Shown: piece after piece, positions 40,326 through 53,679 of the stretch
Layout: every line of letters starts with the position of its first letter
Numbering within the stretch: the stretch's first letter is position 1
NCBI RefSeq assembly: GCF_019175385.1
Contig: NC_083337.1
Location: forward strand, 161,957,713 to 162,021,712
DNA: 64,000 nt
DNA from: Lycium barbarum
Taxonomy: Eukaryota > Streptophyta > Magnoliopsida > Solanales > Solanaceae
Direction: 5' to 3'
Notes under the pieces: generated by a model
What the model was told of the DNA's origin: nothing
What the model saw: the letters and a program-made list of their open reading frames with translations, nothing else
The model's database searches: none
Translations under genes and position numbers: made by a program

Positions 40326-41560
40326 TGACGAGTAAACAGATGATGCATATAACTTAATCAAATTTAGAGCAAAAGAACTCTGTGTGTGTATGTATAGATT
40401 AAAATAAAAAAAATGATCAGTGGAGCATTCAAGTTCATGATTACCAGCGGAAAAAGAAATTAAACTCGAGATCTGTCAATTACTTCCTTGTTCTCTCCGT
40501 CGTTTATTGGATTAATTAGGAACTAGCTACTTCACATTAGATAAGATCTGAATAAAAAATGTTGGATTTGAGATATCCAAACAAACAGATATTACTTAAT
40601 TAAAAATTTCACAAGTCACTCTCATTAATCAAGTAGATTTTTTTTTTTTTTTTTTTTTTCAAAAAAGCCCTCATGCCTTCGAGGGGCTATAAATCAAATG
40701 CTAAAGTTCATATATTTTGTACTTCTTGAATGGCATGGGCAATATTTCTCTACAAGTCTACCCTAATTCTTTAACCATGTGTGTGTTAGCTATTCTTCTA
40801 TACGGTAGGTATATTGCCTGTTACATCAACATAAAGAATGAATTGTAGTAATATTTAATTACGTGCTCGTGGAGAATATGAAAACAAATCAAGATTAGTT
40901 GTAGCCTGTAGGATTTACAAGAAATGCTTTTAATTATAACTGTGGTGTTGGGCTAATTTTCGCCCAAAGATACAAAATAATTCTCATCAGTATAAGTATC
41001 CGGAACTCTGTCCACCAAAACTTAAGTTGGTATAAAGAAATTAAATCTTCAAACATTTTATTTACATTAAAAAAATTAATTAAATTTTAGTTTCCTATAT
41101 GTCACCCACTTGTTTTTTTTTTTTTTTTAGCGGTTAAACCATTATCGTAAGTGCACAAAAAATGCCAAATATATATAGCTAGTAAATAAATGGACCAAGT
41201 ACCACAAACATTGAAGGAGTAGGAGTAAAGCATGCTTCTGTTCAGACTAGGATATCCGAACAAGTTTTAACTACTTTTTGCAAACCAAATATCACTTAAT
41301 GAATTTAAGTGCATACCATATTCTTTGCTTCTATCTAAAGTAGCTAATTTTAGAGGAACTGAAATGTAGACATATGGATGGGTGGTGACTGGTCTAAGGA
41401 GGGAATATTAGGAGAAGGAGAATGTTCTTTTTTTTTTTCAAAAAATAGTTTACTGTTTTCTAAAACTGCTTGAGCAAATTTAAGTGATTCTTATGAAATA
41501 AAAATAGTTTAGAGATTTGGTTGCAATAAAAAATAAAAAAAGTGACCATTCGTGAAATTA
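40326..41560. other. Intergenic DNA
   Basis: AT-rich, no credible gene. It includes a 22-base T run at 40638-40659 and a shorter one near 41115-41129. Confidence 0.5.
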
Positions 41561-41562
41561 AC

Positions 41563-42270
41563 GGTGTTCATAGGTCAGCTTTTGGTAAAAACCAAACCGA
41601 TAGTTTTTCAATTATTAAAACCAAACCAAATGAAATACAATACACATTTATAGGTATGCTAAATTGTTGTCAGTTTGGTTTGTTCTTTCGATTCTTAAGA
41701 AATTTACTTGTATTTATTTCTTTCTTTTTTTATTAGAAAAGAATTTTTCTTTCTTTGCCAACTCATAATAATTATAATCCTTTATTACCCTTCTATCATG
41801 GTGACTATATATATATATATATATTATTATTATTAATTTTTTGGATTATGGAGAGATTGTTTTGAAATTTATAAGCTTTAATTAGGTGAATAAAGTTTGT
41901 AATAAATGCAAAGAGGTCTGGGTAAAAATTTCAGGTTGTTTTTTTATGTAAATTGGTTCGGTTCATGTCGTATTTTTTTTTTATTAAAGAAATTGGCTTA
42001 AAGATGTCTATTAAAGACAAAAATAATGGTAAAAATAAAACTTTGATGAAAAAGACCACAGAAGTTTTTTAAATTTATTCACAAAACTTAATATATTGGA
42101 CACATAATTTGTCGGTTTTGTTTTTTCTTCGGTTTATCTTTAATTAAACCAAATCAAATCATACAAAAGATTATCATTTTCTTTAAATTTAAAACCAATA
42201 AAAATAAACCGAAAAGATATCAATTTATTTAATTGATGATTCAGTTTTTCACCAAACCCTAAACACACCT
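41563..42270. mobile_element. Possible non-autonomous transposon rich in ACCAAACC words
   Basis: The left end CGGTGTTCATAGG and right end (reverse complement AGGTGTGTTTAGGG) are imperfect inverted repeats. Next to both ends lie AAACCAAACC/GGTTTGGTTT words typical of a common Solanaceae element. The boundaries are weakly supported. Confidence 0.4.
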
Positions 42271-43002
42271 ACCTACAGTAACCGTTTGACGAAAGAACAA
42301 ATTTTATAGTATGTTGATAAAGGAGGACGTGTGTGGCTCTGCAATCTAATTCTTACTTGCTACATGAATTCAGAATGATCACATGCACTCTTTTGACTTT
42401 TTCATTGCCGGCAGCTTAATTAAAGGCTGGAAAGAATGTCATATAGGCTGCCTTGTGGCAAAAGTTTTTGCATCACTAATGAAAGCTTTTTACTCTGGGA
42501 CCATTAGTATGTTGTTTAATGTATTTGAATTTTGTACAAAATGTAAAAGTAGACATTTACTTATAAAACATTTATGATAAGTATATCACATATGGTATGA
42601 TGGAACTTATTAGTAGAAGAAAATTGAACGACACACTCCTAGCACATCGATGGTACTGTTTTATCCTTTTACAACCATAACATGCTTGATATAATGTCCT
42701 AAAGCAGATCTGGAAATTTAAATACTTAACGCAGCTGCTATTTACGGTATACCAAAATAAATAATTTAATTAAAATGAACCAAAAATTAAAATGTACACA
42801 ATATCACTTAATTAGAGTCGGATGAGCTCTTTTAATGAGTTCAACTTAACCAGTATTTTCGTCTCAAAATCTAATTTATTTGCCATTTATTATTTTTGGC
42901 TTTTATCAATTTCTATGCTCATCATTATTGAAAAATTATAAAAGTTACTACAACAAAATATTAAATTTTGAACTCATAATTGTGAATGAATTTAAAGTCG
43001 AC
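42271..43002. other. Intergenic DNA
   Basis: No gene, RNA or distinct repeat recognised. It includes short open frames without recognisable homology. Confidence 0.45.
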
Positions 43003-43007
43003 CAACT

Positions 43008-43403
43008 TGTAGAGAAATATAGCAGAAGAAAAGTAAATCGGGGAGACCTTCTGCTAGCCCAAGATCGTTAACTAAGATCGGAAGATTCAACTAAAGAAGA
43101 GGAAGCTTTGGAAAGGAAGTGTTTACTTGAATTGATTTGAAGTGGGCTATGTTGGGTTAACTTGGCTTGATTATAAATGTTCAAGGCCACCCCTATTTAT
43201 ACTTATCTAGGGATGGTTCTAGATAGAATTATCTAGATATATCTACAAAATATCTAGTTAGCCTTATCTTCTAACACTACTCTAGAATATCTAGATTTTT
43301 CTTTAAGATATTTATCAAAGATACTCTACTAGGATATTCTAGAATCATTACTAAATATCTAGGATTTTTTGTAGTTCCAAAAAATCTACTTTATAATTTC
43401 ACA
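43008..43403 (-). repeat. 3' LTR of the copia element (396 bp)
   Basis: The LTR runs TG...CA on the plus strand (TGTAGAGAAATATAGC to ATAATTTCACA). It pairs with 47490-47878 and contains several TCTAGA-type words. A purine-rich tract (minus strand CTTTAAGGGGGAG) abuts its inner edge. Confidence 0.93.
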
Positions 43404-46400
43404 CTCCCCCTTAAAGTGAATTTTTGGAACTAGCCCAAGCTTGTCGCGAAAGAACTCGAATGAAGCTTTAGGAAGTGACTTGGTGAAGATATCAGCAATA
43501 TTCTCCTGACTTCGCACTTCCAAAGTATTTATTGTTCCATCAAGAACTTTTTCTCTGATGAAATAATGTTCCACCTCAATGTGCTTAGTTCTTGCATGGA
43601 ATACCGGATTGTTTGCGAGCTTGATGGCACTTTGATTGTCTCCGAAAACAGCAGTTGGCTTTGATATAGACAGATGCAAATCTTCAGCAAGTCTTTGGAG
43701 CCATACACATTCTTGAGCAGTAAGAGCTGCTGCTTTATATTCCGCCTCCGTAGAAACTGAGTCTTGCTTCTTGCTGCACCAAGAAACACTTATTCCACCA
43801 CAAAGAAAAATATAGCCTGATGTTGGTTTTCGATCATCCAGATCACCACCAAAATCGGCGTCAGTATATCCAGTTAATACCAAATCATTCTTCTTTTGGA
43901 AGAGTAGGCCCATATTTGATGTTGAGTTGATGTATTTCAGAATCTCTTTGCAGCTTCCAAGTGAGGCTTTCTTGGTGATTGCATAAATCTGCTGACATAT
44001 CCAACAGAAAAAGCAATATCTGGCCTTGTAATAATCAAATACAAAAGACTTCCAACAAGAGCTTGAAAAGGCTTGGGATCTGCAAGAAGTGAGCCTTCTT
44101 CACGCCTTAACCTCGTGCTAGTCTCAAGAGGAGTAGAACACTTTTTGCTTTGTTTTATCCCAAACCTCTCAACAAGCTTCTTGGCATACCCTTCTTGGGT
44201 AACAAAGATCCCTTTACTCGTGTTTGTCACCTCTAAGCCAAGAAAATGACGTAGCTCTCCCAACTTCTTGATATCAAATCTTATGGAAAGCTCCTCTTGA
44301 AGCCTTGCAACTTCATCATTATTGTTTCCTGTTATTATCATGTCATCTACATATAACAGAACAATAACATGCAAGTCTCCATGTTTCTTAACAAATAAGT
44401 TAGGATCTGAATGTGATGCAGCATATCCACAAAAATATAGATATTGTGCAATTTTTCCATACCATGCTCGTGGAGCCTGCTTGAGTCTATAAAGTGCTTT
44501 CTTAAGCTTGCAGACATAATCAGGATGTAAGTTAGAGACATACCCGGGTGGTTGATCCATATAGATATCTTTGTCAAGTTTCCCGTATAAGAAGGCATTC
44601 TTCACGTTAAGTTGCCATAATTTCCATCCGTACGAGGCTGCCATGGCTAGTACAACCCGAACTGAGATCATCTTAGCCACCGGACTAAAGGTTTCTTCAT
44701 AGTCTTCACCATACTTTTGAGAAAATCCTCGAGCAACTAGCCTTGCTTTATATCTGTTTATGCTGCCATCTGCTCTTCTTTTAATTTTGTAAACCCATTT
44801 GCAAGATATGGGTTGTACATCTTTGGGCTTTGGTACAAGGCTCTAAGTTTGATTTTTTATTAAAGCCTCCATTTCATCATTCATAGCTAGCTCCCACTAT
44901 TTGACTCCTTTAGCTTCTTCAAAGGAGGAAGGTTCTTCATCGTCAATTGGTCCTACAAAAAAGCAAGAATATGTACTAACAAAATTTTCATCTCTGAAGC
45001 GGGCTGGCTTAACAATAGTTCTCCTTGGTCTTTGTGAATCACGTGAATTATCTTCTTGTTGAGCTTCATATTGTTAAGTTCCCGGGCTCCCCCTTTCTCT
45101 TAGCTCCTCTGCAACTGTACTATCCGAGGAAACACTTGTGATGGGTAAGTTTGGAACTCCAGGATTCAAGATTTTAGAACTCCCTCCTTCTGAAGCTTCT
45201 CTATAATACGAGGAGACTTCATTAAATACGACATCACGAGAAACAATTAAGCGATGAGTTTTCGGGTCCATGTACTTTCAACCCTTTTTCCTTTCGTCAT
45301 ATCCAACAAAGATGCATTTCCTTGCCTTGGCATCCAACTTGCTTCGTTGAGAATCTGGGATATAAACATAACAGATAGAGCCAAAAACTCTTAGGTGTTT
45401 GATGCTAGGCTTTTCTCCAAACATTAATTCATAGGGTGACTTCATGTTGTTTGGAGAAAGCGGCATCCTGTTGATCACATATGTTGCACATTTCATACCT
45501 TCAGCCCATAAGGCTCTAGGTAATTTTTATGAAGCCAACTTTTACATGTCTCAGTTAAGTTTCGAATCTTTCTTTCTACCACTCCATTTTGTTGTGGTGT
45601 ATCAGCACAGGTGAGTTCTCTTTTAATACCATGTTGACGACAAAAAGAGAGAAATTCTTCAGAAGTGAACTTACCACCATTATCAGTCCGCAACCGCCTT
45701 ATTCTAGAACCGAACTCGCCTTCAACCGTTTCTTTGAACTCCATAAACTTGCTGAAAACTTCTGACTTATGCCTCACAAAGTAAACCCAAGTGAATCTAG
45801 TAAAATCATCAATGATAATTAACATATAAGAATAGCCGGAGAGTGAAGGAGTTCTTGTTAGCCCCATCAAATCACTGTGAATTAGTTCTAGAGAAGCATT
45901 GCATGTTGACAAGGATCTATCAAACGGAAGACGGTGTGCCTTTCCGTATTGACATCCTTCACAAATCTCTCATCCACCAAAGTTGCTTAAGTTTGGTAAT
46001 CCTTTTACTAGATTGAATTTCACCATAGCTTTTAATTTATCCATGCTAAGATGCCCAAGTCTAGCATGCCACAGATATGTATTATCATTGCTATTCATCT
46101 TCTCAATATATGAACTAGAGATAGATAAGACATATAAATCATCAACTCTCTTACTAGTATGAATGATATCTGTCTTTAGTTCTTTGATATTTTAAAGGAA
46201 CTTCACGTTATGTGGGCCAAATAATAGTTAACTTCCAGCATCTACGACATTTGCAACTGAAAATAGATTTTTCCTCATACCTGGAACATGAAAGACACTG
46301 TTCAGAGTGATAGAGTCCTCCTACTTCTCATTGATGACAACAGAGCCATCCTTCGCTACATGATGAACTAACTTATCTGCTGTTACAATGACATGACAAC

Positions 46401-46583
46401 CATTGTATTTTCGAAAGTTGGAAAAGTTAGATTCATCTCCGGTGAGAGGTGCCCACATCCTGAATCCACAATCCAGTCTTTTTCAAAATTGATGGAAGCT
46501 ATGGCATCTACTGCTCGAGTCTCAGCTACAAAGCACCTTCCCCAGTCTTCTTCTTTTTCAGCAACTTTCTCAGTTTGAGCCAT
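43386..46583 (-). pseudogene. Copia pol remnant (protease, integrase, reverse transcriptase, RNase H)
   Basis: Pieces in order on the minus strand are as follows. The protease core WIVDSGCGH (~46470) is followed by a frameshift. Integrase carries its HHCC-type region near 46060-45960 (in-frame stop at 45970-45972) and the catalytic Asp/Asp/Glu words LIHSD, RTDNGG and VVERKIR (45912-45493). Reverse transcriptase has YVDDMIITG intact but QLNVKNAF in place of QLDVKNAF (44606-44608, AAC for GAC). RNase H (43913-43386) has STEAEY, DNQSAI and TKHIEVEHYFIREKV. A one-base loss near 43944 separates reverse transcriptase from RNase H, and another near 45530 breaks integrase. It cannot make a working polyprotein. 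Confidence 0.93.
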
Positions 46584-46601
46584 ATTACTCTCTTTGACTA
46601 G

Positions 46602-47405
46602 GCAATATCTTTTTATGTGTCCTATTTTGCCGCACCGATAGCATTTGGGAGGCTTCTTACCGTGATTGTTAGAAGACTTTTCCTTCTTTCATGGCGAGCT
46701 TGAACCACCTGAGGAGCGAGAGTACAACGTATCTCTTGCTTTTCCTTTAAAATTCCTCTTATCGGCTACAAGAGCATTTCCTTCACCTTCTTTGACAAAT
46801 ACACCAGGCAATTGTTTGGCTAATAGCTCCTGTGACGATAACAAATTCTCAAATTCCTCCAAGGATGATTGTTGAGCCCATCCTTGAATTGATGTAACAA
46901 AAGGAATATATGCTGACTTCAAACCACGAATGATAATTCTTCTCATTCGTGCTTCAGAAATAGCCTCGTCCGGATTTAATAGAGATATTTCAGAACATAA
47001 GTTTTTAATCTTCAAGAAGTACTCAGCAATAGAAAGATTACCTTGAATGGTGTTGGCCAATTCGTTCTCCAAAATCTGTAGCCGAGCTTCATCCTTCTTG
47101 TTGAACAAACGATCAAGGGTCCTCCATATTTCATGAGCTGATTTACACCTTATAATATGATCAAATAAACTGGGAGAGATGGACCTCTTCAGGATGAACT
47201 CCGCCTTGGCATTAATCTGCTTCCACTTCTTACGTGCGTCGTTATTTTCCGGTGCATCGGCAGGAGGATTTGTGTTACTCCCATTGACAACTTCCCACAA
47301 ATCCTCGCCAACAAGGTAGGACTCCAAACAGGTCTTCCATACCTTGTAGTTGGACTGGTTCAATAATTCCATCCCCAGTCCATTAGCACGACCACACACA
47401 TCCAT
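46602..47405 (-). pseudogene. Copia gag remnant
   Basis: The frame starts at 47405 with MDVCGRANGL and runs 238 residues through a typical copia gag (LNQSNYKVWKTCLESYL at ~16; LFNKKDEARLQILENELA mid-protein). A TGA at 46689-46691 ends it. In-frame coding continues beyond the stop to a CxxCxxxxHxxxxC zinc knuckle (CYRCGKIGHIKRYC, 46602-46643). This shows the stop is a mutation, probably CGA to TGA. Gag forms the virus-like particle in the cytoplasm. Confidence 0.9.
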
Positions 47406-47471
47406 TTAGAAAAAAACAATTGAATCGACCACTAACCCAATCTTGAAAATATATCCAGAAGCCAACGTATG

Positions 47472-47489
47472 GCTATGGCTCTGATACTA
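47472..47489 (-). other. Primer-binding site of the copia element
   Basis: On the minus strand the sequence next to the 5' LTR reads TAGTATCAGAGCC. This is one base from TGGTATCAGAGCC, complementary to the 3' end of initiator tRNA-Met, the usual copia primer. Confidence 0.85.
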
Positions 47490-47878
47490 TATAGAGAAAT
47501 ATAGCAGATAAATCGAGGAGACCTTCTGCTCGCCCAAGATCGTTAACTAAGATCGGAAGATTCAACTAAAGAAGAGGAAGCTTTGGAAAGGAAATGTTTA
47601 CTTGAATTGCTTTGAAGTGAGTTATGTTGGGTTAACTTGGCTTGATTACAAATGTTCAAGGCCACCCCTATTTATACTTGTCTAGGGATGGTTCTAGATA
47701 GAATTATCTAGATATATCTACAAAATATCTAGTTAGCCTTATTTTCTAACACTACTCTAGAATATCTAGATTTTTCTTTAAGATATTTATCCAAGATACT
47801 CTACTAGGCTATTCTAGAATCATTACTAATTATCTAGGATTTTTTGTAGTTCCAAAAAATCTACTTTATAATTTCACA
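47490..47878 (-). repeat. 5' LTR of the copia element (389 bp)
   Basis: Partner of 43008-43403. Its inner end is TATAGAG where the other LTR has TGTAGAG, and it lacks 7 bases near 47508. Transcription of the element would start here and run leftwards. Confidence 0.93.
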
Positions 47879-47883
47879 CAACT

Positions 47884-48590
47884 CAAGTTTAAATTATGAA
47901 TTAGTCTTTTCAATTAATTAAACATAAGCAAATCATGAAAAAATATATACAAGACACATGTCTTACGTTCTTTACTTGATATAAATAGCTAAGGATTTTT
48001 TTATTTTTATTTTTTGGTAGCAGCGGATCCTGCTAGAATTAAGAAGTGTTCGATTGTAATTGAATTCATATATAATAGTCTGGTCGGATATAAATGACCT
48101 AGAGATTGAAGATGGCCTAACAAAGATGTAGCGCTACAAAATTGCTGTCTTACATTAAATATTCAATGAATTTGTAAGTAATTACAAAAAATATCCCTTC
48201 GTTTAATTAAATGACTAAGGATAAAATCAATTCAAAATGGATAATCACAGACCCCCTTCTAACAACTATAATATCTTATTCAAATCAGAACGTTGATAGT
48301 CTGCTCCTGTCAATTGATCAAGTTGTACATTAAGGCCGGAATATTAGTTTATAAATCATTAGTTAGGAGCTGAGACTAGGCTCCTGATTTTATTCCAGAA
48401 AGCAATTAACTGTTAACATTTAGTTTTGGTAGATTTCGTCCCTTATAATCACAATTATCAGACATCGTTCGTTGACTAGAGAATATTACGTCATAATCCC
48501 GTGAATAAACATAAGAGTAAACTTGAATTCACATCTACTGTATATATATTTCTTAAAATAATCCTCCACATATATAGGTATGGAGGATTT
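47884..48590. other. Intergenic DNA
   Basis: AT-rich sequence with no gene or distinct repeat recognised. Confidence 0.45.
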
Positions 48591-48599
48591 TTTAAAACA

Positions 48600-48700
48600 G
48601 TCTCCCTATCTCCCAAGGTAGGGGCATGATATGCGTACACTTTACCCTCCCCGACTCCACTAAGTGGAATTTCACTGGATATGTTGTTGTATATAGGTAT
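48600..48700 (+). mobile_element. TS-type SINE 3' fragment
   Basis: The words GGTAGGGGCATGATATGCGT, ACACTTTACCCTCCCCGACT and GGATATGTTGTTG match in order the 3' half of the tobacco TS SINE. The tRNA-related half is missing. Confidence 0.6.
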
Positions 48701-50047
48701 GTGGGGAATGAGATCATCATATCGTTGCAGCGATGTATTCTCATGATTTTTTTTCTTCTAAAATTAAATAATTCGACTAGAATTTTTTCTGTATCCATTC
48801 AAAAAATGTCAAAATGAGTAACGATTATTAACATATTACATAGTGCTTGCAAGAATATAGATAAAGGATAAATATAAGCAAATATGGTATTTCATATCCC
48901 TTGAGGGGAAAAAAAAGGCAATAACCGCATAATTGGTCCTCTATATTTATTATGAAAATGGTTTAAACTCTGTGCAAAATATAGAAAAGGTAAATTTGAG
49001 TCCCTTTATATTATGTGCACTAAATAACTGTTTTAGTTCAACTAATTATGGCGGACCAAAGGATTAGATAACCATTAGCTTAATGCCGACCGGTGGAGTT
49101 GATGACTCGTAACCTAATGATATTTTACCTGCTCTAAAAGATGTTTTAACCCATAATTATTTTTTAGAGAAAATAAATTAAGAATAAAGTGCCTACTGAA
49201 CTAACTAATCAAATCTGAGAAAAGTGGTTGTACCAATGATTAACGTAAAGTTAGTTAAGATTAAGCATGAAGCTTCTTTTTCTTCTTATCTTTACTAATT
49301 GGTCATAATTAGCATCTCCCAAAGCTAAAAAGATCAAGATATTAGGTAAGTAATTAACTAAAGCGAATCTTCATTGTAACGACGCCAAGATTTTCGTTTG
49401 AAAAGCAAACAAATTATTTTAGTAGTTTAAACTATAACTAATAAAGTACAGTAAAATAATTCTCTACTTCTGGGTTCAAATGCTAAGACGCTAAACGCAG
49501 GGTTGTAACCAAAACTTCATAAGTACACTCTGTTGCATACAGTGATACAAAGAATAATTTTAATTGTGCATTTTATACATATTGCAATAGTGTAGTAGCG
49601 GAATCAGAAATTCATACAAGGTGATTCAAAAAATAAAATAAATTAAAGTGTCACATCTAAAATCTGAATCAGTGACATAAGACAATTTTGAACCTTTTAG
49701 TCATGTATAACCAAAAAGATTTGTTTTTGCTCTATTCAAGCAATACAATTTTTCCTCGAAGGAGATTTAATTGAACCCTGTTGGCTCCTGTTAGCTCTGC
49801 CACTACCAAGGCCATTCTAAATCTATTTAAAAACCTTTACACAATCGATAAAAGGCAAGTTTACGCGACATTTTTTTATATAATGTGTAACCTGGTTCTA
49901 AAATTTACATGATTTAATTTTCCTCACCTTTTTTAAAAATAAGCTAGGAAAAAAGAAAGCGATTAAAAATCAAAATGAACATCCAAATTAAAATCTAAAA
50001 TACACGATTAATAAAGAACATATGTAGCGTTCTTTGACATCAATACT
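48701..50047. other. Intergenic DNA with a possible hAT-like MITE
   Basis: No gene seen. At ~49593-49807 the ends TAGTAGCGGAATCAG and CTCTGCCACTA are loosely inverted, as in hAT-type MITEs, but no target duplication is clear. Confidence 0.35.
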
Positions 50048-50464
50048 TTGGAGGGGAAGAGTCAATTATATGTTTGTACTTTGCACTGGGCAAACGTTTA
50101 CCATGGAAGTGAAACGAGAGAAAAGCTTCTCAAAAAGAGATTTATTTTGTACTTTCAAGTTTTTCTTAAATGTTTTGATCCTCCATCGGTGATTAATTTC
50201 GAAAAGATTATAATGACAAAGGCTACAAATCTAAGTGCCGATCCTCATGTTGCCTCATCAAATAACATAAAAGTTGGCCAATTGATAATGACATGTAAGA
50301 AAGAAATTTCTGCTATTAATGCTTCGGTTGAACTTGGACCCTATGCAGTGTTTGGTTTTCGTTGCATAAAAATATCAAGAGGTTCACACAACAAAAGGGG
50401 TGAGATATACATATGCACGGATGCACCGACTATTATGCTTCCTATTTTTTGGTCAATATTTTAG
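50048..50464 (+). other. Unrecognised open frame of 138 codons
   Basis: This is an uninterrupted frame in AT-rich DNA with mixed, protein-like composition (for example EISAINASVELGPYAVFGFR near residue 89). It has no motif, signal peptide or family that I recognise, and no clear promoter or splice partners. It may be chance, or an exon remnant of an old transposon or gene. Confidence 0.2.
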
Positions 50465-50503
50465 CTTCCCAAATTAAGTAACTAATCATGGAAAAAGAAT
50501 GTA

Positions 50504-50762
50504 CTACCTCCATTACATATTAGTTGTCCACATTACTAAAAATATCCGTCCCAAATACTTGTCCATTTACAAAACCAAAATAGAATTAATTAATTTTTTC
50601 TATTTTGTCCTTAACATTAATTGTTTTTTAAAGTAACCACTATTAATTAGAGTGCAATTAATTGGAGAGATAAGAGTAATGTAGTAAAAATACAACTTTA
50701 TTTATTATTTCTTAAAGGGTGTGTAAAGGAGAAAATGAACAAGTAATATGAGATGGAAGGAG
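50504..50762. mobile_element. Stowaway MITE
   Basis: The 259-bp element starts CTACCTCCATTACATATTAG. The reverse complement of its right end reads CTCCTTCCATCTCATATTAC. It is flanked by TA on both sides. CTCCCTCC-type ends and TA duplication define Stowaway (Tc1/mariner) MITEs. Confidence 0.8.
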
Positions 50763-50764
50763 TA

Positions 50765-53560
50765 GTTCTCATTTCTTGACTCAAAAGAATTTAATAGTAG
50801 TATAATAGAAGGATAATTAGAGGTCTCAGGTTAGACCAGGTCTTGGGTAATGAAGTTGTTTTTGTTAGGAAACATTTTACTTCTCAACTATATAAGACTT
50901 CTTGTTGCAAAAGTGGGCTAAAGGTACTGAACACGGAATGAGGAATAAAAAAAAAGGATAAAGAATTTGCTATATATTCCTCGCGCACATCCCTTAGTAG
51001 GTTTTTTTTCTACATACCCGAGAATGGAAATTTTATTTCGGGGTTAAAAGAAACACAAACTGGTGCTTTTAATAAATAGTACAGGACAAGGACACGAGAG
51101 CATTAAGACCTATGGACCATTATTCCTATAGTTCTCATAGTGACTTGTACATCAATACTGATATTATTTACTATTTTGATTTGATGAAAATTGCTAGTAT
51201 TGAAAATCTAAATCAAGGTACATTCCGTCATTTCTTTTAAGAAAAAAAGTGAATTAAATCTAGTCCAATAAACGCTGTAAGTTGGTCAGATACTCAGATT
51301 GATTATTGACAAGCAAAAAGTACCAAATATAATTTGGATAGATGAATTTCTCTCTCCCTCAAAAACCCAAGTAGCAATATTATAGAGCCCCACAAAATGA
51401 CTTGCTTGTTGTCAATTTAAATTTGGAAAACAGCCAATCATCTCTCATTTATTGGAATACATGATGAAATACTTTGTTTTATCATATGAATACTTTTTTT
51501 AGAGCCGCGCAAATCACTTGAATAGTACTTCCGCCTTGTTTTTTGACACTCCAAATGCCTATCTCTAGCTTCTCCTACTGTCACCACTAAAGTATATTAG
51601 AGATCCCTAATATTAGATAATTGTTTAAATGCACACGGAGTATTAAAATACATTATGAAACTAAATTAAGCATTTATGATATTGAGGATTCGTATAACCG
51701 ACTTCTAACACAATTGTTGTTAATTTGATACGTACCCATAGAGGTATATTCAATGTAAAGTATTTAACATCCAAGCATAAGGAGGCTAACTAATACTAAT
51801 AGTTTTGTCTAAGAAAGAAACAAATCGAGCACTAAGCTAAAATGCATTAAATTACAATGCTAACTCCTACTACTATTGGGACATAATGAACGTCAAACAT
51901 GAATGATCACTTCAAGAAGGGTTTGGCTTATCAATCATGATCCTTGTCCTGATATTGATGTTTCATTTTCGACTCGTCTTATAAATTCATATTTCTCTAG
52001 TGGTTGAGACTGATGGCCTTTCTTGGACACTATTGGACAGAGATTTCTGTGAATGAGAATAGAGTTTTAGCTTGTGGGATTTCCTAAGAGAACGCATTAC
52101 GTTTTGGTTCTAAGAAAATAATTCCAAAAATATCACAATCTCAATATACCAAAGTGCTTTCTCTTCCTTATGGTCGAACTATGAAGAACAGTAAATCTCT
52201 CAACATAACTTTTTTCCCCAAAAATAAGTAAATTTTAACACCGAAGTACAAAATAATTGCTGAACGATGGGTATAGCTGAATTATTTTTTTAATCATTAT
52301 TTACAAGAGAAAATTAGGATCCAACTTTTGGACACAAATTGTCACCTTTGATAATAGTAAAGAAATTGAGTCTGTGACAAGATTGAGACGCTTAACCAAG
52401 TCCAATTGTTAATAACTCACACTATTCTAGATACAGCAATAAAGAAACTAGTTAAGACTCGTTTGTATTGGCATTCCACGTGCTATGTTTCTGTAATTGT
52501 TAATCCAATACACAGTAGTTACTTCAAGAGGAATGAAACTCAGAAGCTAATGTAGGTCCTCTATGATTTAATAAAGGATTTAAGTTACATAAGAGTTCAA
52601 AAATTCTTGTGCATTTCAATATAGTTCAACTTGGAACAGCAGGTTATTTATCATTGGTTATCAAATAGTAATACTTAAAACTTATTCACTCTCAGCCATC
52701 TTTAGTAATTGGACAAAGGCCCACCCCCATCAGAGTAAAAGTAAATTGTGTGTATTGCATTGCAATAGCGTAACATCAAATTTTGGGAGCCCAGCCCAAG
52801 ATCAATCTACTCAAGCAGTGAACTGACTTTCATCCCTGATTTGCTTATTGATAAACTTGCAGTGTCTTTGAGCTAACTGTGCACAAAAGGGATTACCCTC
52901 TCTCCCATCCTCTCTCCCTTACTCTGAACTAGACACTGTTGAAATAACATTAGGTGAGTTAAATTGATGTAAATGTTAAAGTTGTTAACTTCCCTTCACT
53001 TCAGTAAAAAATCAACAGACAACAGCTTATACTAATTGAGACAACTCTTTACAAGTCTAAATGACAAAAAGTTTCAAGAGAAATACTGTTCTCATGGATT
53101 CTTTCTCAGGTTTAATTTACAGTAACATGTTATTTTCACATTACGAACAGATGGATTTACTGAAGAAGCTAATTTTTATATAACTATTCAACAACAGTAG
53201 GAGTGTAGCACATCTTTTACTTGGAATTCGAAAGAAAATATTCAGCTTCCTTTAACTGGAATATCCAATTCATTCTTTTAGCAAGTAGAAAAAAAAAATA
53301 GACCAAGTAGCAACAACAATCGACAAACTCTAAAAGTTTCCTTGTTCTACCATCAACTAATCATCACAGATCTATTCTGAAAAATTAGAGGCAAAATGAG
53401 TCACTTGGAGGGTCAACTGCTCAACTGTATTCTTGTAGGTGCTCATAAATTAATTACTTCTTCAAGACTCTCAAAAATAACTAGTATAGTCACCAAGTCC
53501 AGCTATACAGAGGAAGTAGCTCTGTAGCTGCACCTTGAAGTAAACAAAAGAACTGATGCC
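50765..53560. other. Intergenic DNA downstream of RRP36
   Basis: I see no credible coding region, RNA gene or bounded repeat. The last part (from ~53.5 kb) probably contains the RRP36 3' untranslated region. Confidence 0.45.
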
Positions 53561-53679
53561 TCTACACCTTGAATGAGAAAGGCCCATTATCATGCCTACC
53601 AGGTAAGTTCTCTACATACTTGTGAGGAGAAACCCAAGCAAAAAAATTTGCTACAGCATGCAACAAACCTGTTATTTCA

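Larger units (their letters stand above)
43008..47878 (-). mobile_element. Ty1/copia LTR retrotransposon, complete in structure but dead
   Basis: The 4871-bp element is flanked by CAACT at 43003-43007 and 47879-47883. It has two LTRs, a primer site and a polypurine tract (43404-43416, minus strand). Domain order on the minus strand is gag, protease, integrase, reverse transcriptase, RNase H, which defines Ty1/copia. Frames are broken by stops near 46689, 45970, 45278 and 45074 and by small deletions. The first catalytic Asp of reverse transcriptase is replaced. The LTRs differ at about 13 of 389 positions plus a 7-base gap by eye, so the insertion is not recent. The size suggests a short-LTR lineage such as Ale, but this is not certain. 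Confidence 0.95.
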
